10,593 bases of DNA from a bacterium (GTDB lineage: Bacteria > Actinomycetota > Acidimicrobiia > Acidimicrobiales > CATQHL01). The stretch covers positions 1-10,593 of the forward strand of contig JAPONU010000265.1 in NCBI GenBank assembly GCA_026713745.1. The letters run 5' to 3'. This document shows, in pieces, positions 6,730 through 10,593 of the stretch. How positions within the stretch are numbered: the stretch's first letter is position 1; each line of letters starts with the position of its first letter. The notes below the pieces were generated by a model that worked only from the letters and a program-made list of their open reading frames with translations, was not told where the DNA came from and ran no database searches. The translations under genes were made by a program, and so were the position numbers.

Positions 6730-7206
6730 ATGGCCGTCACACTGCCCGTGCCGCACCTCGACGGCATGAGCATCACGGTCTCGGTGCAGCGCCTCGACGG
6801 CGAGTTGCCGCTTCCCGCCTACGCCCGTCGGGGCGATGCCGGGCTGGATCTACGTGCCGCCGAGGATGTGACGCTGGCCGCCGGCGGGGGCCGCGCCCTC
6901 GTGGGCACAGGGTTGGCGGTCGCCATTCCCGAGGGCTACGCCGGATTCGTGCAGCCGCGCAGCGGCTTGGCGCGGGATCACGGCGTGACCTGCCTCAACA
7001 CGCCGGGCCTCATCGACAGTGGGTACCGCGGCGAGTTGAAGGTGCTGCTCGCCAACACCGATCCCGCCGAGCCGTTCACCGTTCGCCGGGGTGAGCGGAT
7101 CGCCCAGCTGGTTATCCAGCCCGTGGCGGTCGCCGCGTTGCGCGAGGTCGACGAGTTGCCGCCCTCGGAGCGGGGCAGCGGGGGATTCGGCTCGACCGGA
7201 CGCTGA
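6730..7206 (+). CDS. dut: Deoxyuridine 5'-triphosphate nucleotidohydrolase
   Basis: Hydrolyses dUTP to dUMP and pyrophosphate, keeping uracil out of DNA and feeding dTMP synthesis; trimeric, cytoplasmic. All five trimeric dUTPase motifs are present: AGLDLRA (37-43), PRSGLA (76-81), GLIDSGYRGELKV (93-105, with catalytic Asp96 and uracil-stacking Tyr99), RRGERIAQLVI (119-129) and the C-terminal arm RGSGGFGSTG (148-157). Length is 158 residues from ATG 6730. A second ATG at 6766 gives 146 residues and begins MSITVSVQRLD, which aligns better with the start of mycobacterial Dut. The -10 hexamer 6 nt before 6730 would make a leaderless mRNA that starts at the upstream ATG, so I keep 6730 but regard the first 12 residues as uncertain. 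It ends just before a hairpin shared with a convergent gene. Confidence 0.96.
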   Translation: MAVTLPVPHLDGMSITVSVQRLDGELPLPAYARRGDAGLDLRAAEDVTLAAGGGRALVGTGLAVAIPEGYAGFVQPRSGLARDHGVTCLNTPGLIDSGYRGELKVLLANTDPAEPFTVRRGERIAQLVIQPVAVAALREVDELPPSERGSGGFGSTGR

Positions 7207-7210
7207 CGTC

Positions 7211-7241
7211 GCCCTGCCGGGGATGAACCCGGTCGCGGGGC
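7211..7241. terminator. Hairpin between dut and the convergent small ORF
   Basis: GCCCTG (7211-7216) pairs with CGGGGC (7236-7241, one G-T wobble). Inside it CCGGG (7217-7221) pairs with CCCGG (7228-7232) around GATGAA. Three bases bulge on the right arm. It begins 4 nt after the dut stop and ends 8 nt before the stop of the minus-strand ORF, so it may end both transcripts. There is no T tract. Confidence 0.5.
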
Positions 7242-7249
7242 TCCGCCGA

Positions 7250-7636
7250 TCAGTTCGGTGACGCTCGGCGGCCTCTCCGGTGCTGGCTGCGGGACCCGTC
7301 GGGATCGAAGGCGAGGGAGCGACTCTCCAGGAACGAGCCGCCGGGTTGCCAGCGCCCCGGACGGCGGAGCTCCACGGTTGCGACGACCGAGTCCGGCCCG
7401 ACATCGAAATGGACGCGGAGCCGGTCCCGGGGGCGGGCGCGGGTCAGGGCGGCGCCGACGAGGTCTGCGACCGCCGACGCCAGGCGCGCGCCGAGAGCAC
7501 CGCCGCCGGCGCGGTGTTGCAGGAGCCCGATCGCCGCGGTGCGGGCGAGGGAGACCGAAGCCGGCTCAGGCGGCAGGCTGAGGCTGATCCGGTCGCCTGC
7601 GGTCGCATTGCGCGGCGCTCTACGTACAGGCTTCAA
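7250..7636 (-). CDS. Small hypothetical protein overlapping the end of the lipoprotein gene
   Basis: An open frame of 128 residues fills the otherwise empty stretch between dut and the lipoprotein gene. Third codon positions are strongly G/C over most of it, as in neighbouring real genes. It reads DRISLSLPPEPASVSLARTA, then an alanine-rich helix region (LASAVADLVGAAL), then alternating strand-like segments (DRLRVHFDVG, SVVATVELRR) and a polar tail. The order vaguely recalls the first half of anti-sigma HATPase proteins, but the ATP-binding Asn motif expected after ELV is absent, so I assign no function. The only usual start is TTG 7636, which overlaps the end of the lipoprotein frame by 17 nt and lacks a clear ribosome-binding site. 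Translational coupling to the lipoprotein gene is likely. It could be a real small gene or a decayed remnant. Confidence 0.5.
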   Translation of the reverse strand: MKPVRRAPRNATAGDRISLSLPPEPASVSLARTAAIGLLQHRAGGGALGARLASAVADLVGAALTRARPRDRLRVHFDVGPDSVVATVELRRPGRWQPGGSFLESRSLAFDPDGSRSQHRRGRRASPN

Positions 7637-8636
7637 GCGACACGATCTCGGTTCGGCCCGCCCGGAAGCGGATGACTTCCCCGCCGGAGATGTCGAAGGC
7701 GATGCGGAACGCGGCGTCGTTCGGATCTGTCGGGACGAACGTGGCGAGGATCCAGCCGGCCAGGTACGGGTGCTCCTCGACGACGAGCTTGTCCCCGAGG
7801 CGCGAACGGAGCTCGCCGAGATGCGTGCCAACCCCCAGTCCGGACTGCGTGCGCAGCAGGGGAGTGTCGATGTCGACTCGTTCGACGGTGCCGTGGTAGA
7901 CCCACAGCGCCACGCCGGGCGGCCCATTGGTCGGCGTGACCGCGTAGCAGTCCGCCCCGCCCGGCGGGATGCCCGCCCAGACGGTGCCGACCCGTTCGGC
8001 GGCCTCCTCGGGGGACATCCCGAAGTACACCGAGCCGATGCCGACGGTTGAGACCGTCGAGCGCTCATCGAACGCGGTCTCGGCGATGGTCGTCCGGCCC
8101 GTCGTGTCCGGAGCCGGATCGCCCTCGGGAGCCGTCGCCCCGGCGGCACCCCCGTCGGGCGCACCGGTGTCGGAGGGCGCGGCGGCGGTCTCCCCGGTGG
8201 GCGCGGTCGTTGCGACGGCCGGCTCGCCGCCTGCGCCGGCGGCTTCGCCGGTGTCATCGTCGGGCCGGCTGCCGGCGTCGCCGTCGGTCGTCCCGCCCTC
8301 GGCGGTGCTGCCCGGGTCATCGTCTGTGGTTGGATCGTCGCCGGCGGGGGCCGGGGTGTCGCCGGCGGTCTGCTCCGTCGCCGTCTCGCCGGCGCCGGCG
8401 GCTGCGGGCTCCGGGTCGCTCGACCCGTCCGGAGCCTCTCCGCTGCCGGCGGTCGTCGTCGTGCCGCTCGCCGGACCCGCCCGTCCGGTGAGCGAGCTGT
8501 CGGGGGATTCCGAACTGATCGTGCAGGCGGCGGCCCCGAGCGCGGCAACCGTCAGAGCGGCCACGATCGCCATTGTGCCCCGCCACCGGCCGGGGTACGA
8601 CGTCGGTGGGCTGCGCCGCGCTCGCAAGGGTGCCAC
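7620..8636 (-). CDS. Secreted lipoprotein with long disordered linker and C-terminal FGM-type domain
   Basis: Predicted extracytoplasmic lipoprotein of 338 residues, function unknown. An Arg-rich n-region (residues 5-19) precedes a hydrophobic run MAIVAALTVAALGAAAC, with Cys38 as the probable lipidated residue. Residues about 39-195 are almost entirely Thr, Ala, Gly, Pro, Asp, Glu and Ser, with TTT, DDD and GG clusters, and should be an extended acidic linker across the cell wall. The C-terminal ~140 residues are ordered: GIGSVYFGMSPEEAAERVG, one central Cys (GGADCYAV), GTHLGELRSRLG, and a terminal Cys in LEACT. I recognise the GxxxFGMxxxEA pattern from many actinobacterial secreted proteins of unknown role. 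The two cysteines may form a disulfide. The start is GTG 8636, 6 nt after a -10 TAATCT. The small ORF at 7636 overlaps its 3' end. Confidence 0.8.
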   Translation of the reverse strand: MAPLRARRSPPTSYPGRWRGTMAIVAALTVAALGAAACTISSESPDSSLTGRAGPASGTTTTAGSGEAPDGSSDPEPAAAGAGETATEQTAGDTPAPAGDDPTTDDDPGSTAEGGTTDGDAGSRPDDDTGEAAGAGGEPAVATTAPTGETAAAPSDTGAPDGGAAGATAPEGDPAPDTTGRTTIAETAFDERSTVSTVGIGSVYFGMSPEEAAERVGTVWAGIPPGGADCYAVTPTNGPPGVALWVYHGTVERVDIDTPLLRTQSGLGVGTHLGELRSRLGDKLVVEEHPYLAGWILATFVPTDPNDAAFRIAFDISGGEVIRFRAGRTEIVSLEACT

Positions 8637-8648
8637 GTTGCCAGATTA
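8637..8648 (-). promoter_or_regulatory. Lipoprotein gene promoter -10, leaderless arrangement
   Basis: On the minus strand TAATCT (8648-8643) is followed by 6 nt and then GTG 8636. There is no Shine-Dalgarno sequence and no convincing -35. It lies between the tRNA-Lys 3' end (8700) and the gene, so the lipoprotein can be transcribed independently of the tRNA. Confidence 0.45.
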
Positions 8649-8699
8649 CGGCGGCTCGCGACGGACCCGGCGCACCCCGGGCGGGGCGGATCTCCGGGG

Positions 8700-8773
8700 T
8701 GCCCCCGGTGGGATTCGAACCCACGGTCCGCGGATTAAAAGTCCGATGCCTTGCCTGACTTGGCTACGGGGGC
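8700..8773 (-). tRNA. tRNA-Lys (anticodon UUU)
   Basis: The reverse strand folds into a complete 74-nt cloverleaf. The acceptor GCCCCCG pairs perfectly with CGGGGGC, with discriminator A at 8700. The D-arm stem is GCC/GGC. The anticodon loop CTTTTAA has TTT at plus positions 8737-8739, and the T-arm GTGGG/CCCAC encloses TTCGAAT. The first anticodon-stem pair (position 27-43) is a T-C mismatch, which is slightly unusual. The 3' CCA is not encoded: CCC follows the discriminator. It would read AAA and AAG lysine codons. Confidence 0.95.
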
Positions 8774-8785
8774 GCCCCGATTATC
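8774..8785 (-). promoter_or_regulatory. Possible tRNA-Lys promoter -10 abutting the mature 5' end
   Basis: On the minus strand GATAAT (8785-8780) resembles a -10 box. It is followed by 6 nt and then G1 of the tRNA at 8773, so transcription might begin at or next to the mature 5' end. No -35 is clear 16-18 nt upstream, so the site is tentative. Confidence 0.35.
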
Positions 8786-8842
8786 GCAGTCGCGAGCGCC
8801 GCTTCGGCGGGTCCCGGGTGCTCTCGCCGGCACGACACCGGC

Positions 8843-8868
8843 CATCTCGCGGCTGCAGCCGCAAGATG
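8843..8868 (-). terminator. Strong palindromic hairpin after the histidine phosphatase gene
   Basis: A 14-nt perfect palindrome, GCGGCTGCAGCCGC (8849-8862), is flanked by CATCT/AGATG arms with a single C-A mismatch, giving a 26-nt inverted repeat. It starts 1 nt after the phosphatase stop (8870-8872) on its strand. A second small hairpin, CCGC-TTCG-GCGG with a UUCG tetraloop, follows at 8810-8799. Both precede the tRNA-Lys promoter. No T tract is present, and a protein-binding operator is an alternative. Confidence 0.5.
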
Positions 8869-8869
8869 A

Positions 8870-9493
8870 TCAGGCTTCGCGCTGCTCGTTCCCGGCCTCG
8901 ACCGCGACAGAGCTGTGCCGCTCGGCGTCGCCGACGGTGACCGGGGAGCCCACATCCACTGCACCCTCGCCGGCGGTCACCCAGCGTCCGGAGAGGTTCG
9001 GCATCCGGGCCATCGTCAACCCCGCTCGCACGGTCAGGGAGTGGATGACCCCGCCGTGGGTGATGACGAGCACCTCGGGCGTTCCCCGACGGTCGGCCAG
9101 CAGCGCAACGTCGGCCAGCGCGGCGTCGACCCGCTCGGTGAGTTGCTCGTCCAACTCGTAGCCGGACGGGCGCCGGCCGCGGGCGAGATACCCGGGCCAG
9201 TCCCGCTCGATCTCGGCGCGGGTCAGGCCCTGCCACGGCCCTGCATTGCGTTCGCGCAGGCGCGGTTCGATGTCGATCGTGTCGATCCCGGCGCCGGCGG
9301 CGATGATCTCGGCCGACTGGCGGGCACGGGAGAGGTCCGAGCACACCAGCATCTCGAAGGTCGCCAGCAGCGGTCCGGCCTCGCCGGCGTGACGCTTGCC
9401 GCGGTCGGTCAGCGGCGTGTCCGCCTGACCCTGCCAGCGGCCCTGGGCATTCCATTCGCTCTCGGCGTGTCGCAGCAGCAGGAGTCGGGCCAC
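8870..9493 (-). CDS. Histidine phosphatase (phosphoglycerate mutase-like) family protein
   Basis: Single-domain phosphatase acting through a phosphohistidine; the substrate is unknown. Catalytic residues are all visible: LLLRHAESEWN (Arg8 and the nucleophile His9), Arg58 in SDLSRARQSAE, Glu81 in LRERNAGPWQGL, and His146 in VITHGGVIHS. At 207 residues it matches small phosphatase members (CobC/PhoE-like) rather than the longer glycolytic dPGM, so I infer a phosphatase, not a mutase. The last ~25 residues are polar and probably disordered. The start GTG 9493 gives MARLLLLRHAE, the normal beginning for the family. It diverges from the MoaD-glycosyltransferase frame across only 71 nt, so the two may be co-regulated. 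A strong hairpin follows its stop. Confidence 0.9.
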   Translation of the reverse strand: MARLLLLRHAESEWNAQGRWQGQADTPLTDRGKRHAGEAGPLLATFEMLVCSDLSRARQSAEIIAAGAGIDTIDIEPRLRERNAGPWQGLTRAEIERDWPGYLARGRRPSGYELDEQLTERVDAALADVALLADRRGTPEVLVITHGGVIHSLTVRAGLTMARMPNLSGRWVTAGEGAVDVGSPVTVGDAERHSSVAVEAGNEQREA

Positions 9494-9507
9494 GACCGGC
9501 GACGATA
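9494..9507 (-). promoter_or_regulatory. Histidine phosphatase promoter -10
   Basis: On the minus strand TATCGT (9507-9502) is followed by 8 nt and then GTG 9493, two more than in the neighbouring genes. This implies a leader of about 0-2 nt. There is no Shine-Dalgarno sequence. Confidence 0.35.
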
Positions 9508-9552
9508 CCGCCGTCGGCGGCCGGCGACGGTGCCAGCCGCTGCGCTCACTTC

Positions 9553-9564
9553 TACGCTCATGGT
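9553..9564 (+). promoter_or_regulatory. Promoter -10 of the MoaD-glycosyltransferase frame, leaderless arrangement
   Basis: TACGCT (9553-9558) fits TANNNT, and 6 nt later comes GTG 9565, which opens the MoaD-like domain as MATLRLFAAVRQ. No -35 or Shine-Dalgarno sequence is clear. This supports 9565 as the start of one long transcript and protein. Confidence 0.45.
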
Positions 9565-10593
9565 GTGGCCACCCTGCGTCTCTTCGCCGCCGTGCGCCAG
9601 GCCGCCGGCGTCAGTGCCGTCGAGATCGACGGTGCCACTGTCGCCGAGGTACTGGACTCGGCCACCGCACGCTTCGGTCCGGCCTTCGGGGAGCAGTTGA
9701 GCGTCTGCCGGATCTGGCGCAACGGGGAGCCCACCGATCCGTCGGCGGCCGTCGCCGCCGGAGACGAGATCGCCGCGCTCCCGCCCGTGTCGGGCGGCGC
9801 CGGGCGCACCGGCCGCGTGGCGGTCATCTCGCTGCACACCTCCCCGCTGGTCCAACCCGGGTCCGGCGACAGCGGCGGCATGAACGTCTACGTGCGTGAA
9901 CTCTGCGCGGCGCTGGCGCATCGTCGCCTGGAGTGCTCGGTGTACGTGCGCCGGTACCGCGACGACTTCCCCGCCGAGGTCCTCGTGGAGCCCGGCGTGC
10001 GGGTGGTGCACGTCCCGGCGGGGCCGGTTGACCTGCCGAAGGAGGCACTGGCGGGCACGCTCGACGCCTTCACCGAAGGTGTCCTCGCCGACATGGGCCG
10101 GACCGGCGGGGTCGATGCCATCCACGCGCACTACTGGCTCTCCGGCGTTGCCGGGCACCGCATCAAGCACGCCCTCGACCGGCCGCTCGTGACGACCTTC
10201 CACACTCTCGGCAGGGTGAAGGAGGGGCTCGGCGAGGCCGAGTCGCCGGACCGCGCCCGTTCCGAGGAGGAGGTGGTGGCCTGCTCGGACGTCGTCTGCG
10301 CCGCCGGCCCGGTGGAGATGGATCATCTCGTGGATCTGTACGGGGCGCCCGCCGACCGGGTCCGGATCGTGGCGCCGGGAGTGGAGCACGCCCTGTTCTC
10401 CCCCGGCGACCCCGAGGGCGCCCGGGCCGCCCTGGGTCTGGGCAGCGAGCCCGTCCTGCTGTTCGTGGGTCGGGTGCAGCCGTTGAAGGGGCTCGACCTG
10501 GCGGTGAAGACGCTGGGCGCACTCGGCGGCCCTCTGGGGCGTGCCCGGTTGCTCGTCGTCGGGGGTCCGAGTGGCCGGCAGGGCCGCGCCGAG
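9565..10593 (+). CDS. MoaD/ThiS-like sulfur-carrier domain fused to MshA-like GT-B glycosyltransferase (3' partial)
   Basis: A single frame of 343 codons without a stop runs off the right edge. Residues 1-78 are a complete MoaD/ThiS ubiquitin-like domain: MATLRLFAAVRQAAG, a central helix (TVAEVLDSATARFG), and GDEIAALPPVSGG, with the diglycine at 77-78 that in free MoaD is the C-terminus and is adenylated then thiocarboxylated. Residues from about 84 are a GT4 glycosyltransferase close to MshA, which makes GlcNAc-inositol-phosphate in mycothiol synthesis: RVAVISLHTSPLVQPGSGD and SGGMNVYVREL (N-terminal sugar-nucleotide loop), HAHYWLSG, TFHTLGRVKEG, RVRIVAPGVE, and FVGRVQPLKGLDL opening the second Rossmann domain. 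The EX7E donor motif would lie beyond the edge. GTG 9817 could start the enzyme alone, but no ribosome-binding site or -10 precedes it, whereas 9565 has both a -10 and a natural MoaD start. Mycothiol or another glycoside as product is inference. Confidence 0.88.
   Translation, partial: MATLRLFAAVRQAAGVSAVEIDGATVAEVLDSATARFGPAFGEQLSVCRIWRNGEPTDPSAAVAAGDEIAALPPVSGGAGRTGRVAVISLHTSPLVQPGSGDSGGMNVYVRELCAALAHRRLECSVYVRRYRDDFPAEVLVEPGVRVVHVPAGPVDLPKEALAGTLDAFTEGVLADMGRTGGVDAIHAHYWLSGVAGHRIKHALDRPLVTTFHTLGRVKEGLGEAESPDRARSEEEVVACSDVVCAAGPVEMDHLVDLYGAPADRVRIVAPGVEHALFSPGDPEGARAALGLGSEPVLLFVGRVQPLKGLDLAVKTLGALGGPLGRARLLVVGGPSGRQGRAE

Noticed and set aside
5057..6769. A 570-codon open frame on the plus strand
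   Set aside because: It is antisense to the MBL hydrolase and orn, both of which have complete catalytic motifs. Its translation shows no family features.
7250..8548. A single 432-codon minus-strand protein
   Set aside because: Its upstream two-thirds is an out-of-frame shadow of the lipoprotein, which has a signal sequence and folded domain. Only the part after 7636 was kept as a possible small gene.
9409..10389. A 326-codon minus-strand frame opposite the fusion gene
   Set aside because: The plus strand encodes recognisable MoaD and GT-B motifs throughout; the minus frame is His/Arg/Gly-rich and also overlaps the phosphatase in another frame.
9817..10593. Separate glycosyltransferase gene starting at GTG 9817
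   Set aside because: There is no stop between the MoaD part and 9817, no Shine-Dalgarno sequence and no TANNNT hexamer at the right distance. It remains possible as an internal start but is not supported.

Overview
The window looks like chromosomal DNA from a high-GC actinobacterium, probably of the Acidimicrobiia type. This is inferred from strongly GC-biased third codon positions, frequent GTG/TTG starts, an actinobacterial-style oligoribonuclease and dUTPase, a MshA-like (mycothiol-type) glycosyltransferase, and many start codons placed exactly where leaderless mRNAs would begin. GC was judged by eye at roughly 70%, not counted. No phage, transposon, CRISPR or plasmid feature is visible.

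Layout, left to right. At 3-949 (+) lies a decayed Rieske ring-hydroxylating oxygenase. Its Rieske and iron-binding motifs are intact, but the end of the catalytic domain is missing and the C-terminal tail continues in another frame. At 1055-2335 (+) is serS, followed by a SAM methyltransferase (2384-3130, +). This pair converges on a four-gene minus-strand unit that reads right to left: orn (6535-5954), a metallo-beta-lactamase-fold hydrolase (5944-4853), a TlpA-like thioredoxin lipoprotein (4848-4285) and a CcdA-type thiol-disulfide transporter (4253-3138). The last two form an extracytoplasmic reductant pathway. From 6730 (+) dut is read divergently from orn. It converges on a minus-strand unit made of a linker-rich lipoprotein (8636-7620) and a small unrecognised ORF (7636-7250). 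A tRNA-Lys(UUU) (8773-8700) and a histidine phosphatase (9493-8870) follow on the minus strand. Diverging from the phosphatase and running off the right edge is a long open frame (9565-10593, +).

The most striking feature is that last frame. One uninterrupted reading frame encodes a complete MoaD/ThiS-like sulfur-carrier domain ending in its Gly-Gly tail, followed directly by a MshA-like GT-B glycosyltransferase. The only promoter-like site is upstream of the MoaD part, and nothing supports an internal start. This suggests a covalent sulfur-carrier/glycosyltransferase polyprotein that would have to be cleaved, or whose ubiquitin-like domain has another role.

A second theme is promoter layout. 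For serS, orn, dut, the lipoprotein and the MoaD-glycosyltransferase frame, a TANNNT -10 hexamer ends 6-7 nt before an in-frame start codon, which implies leaderless transcripts; the phosphatase is similar at 8 nt. The tRNA-Lys has a -10-like GATAAT the same distance from its mature 5' end. All assignments come from reading the sequence; no database search was run.
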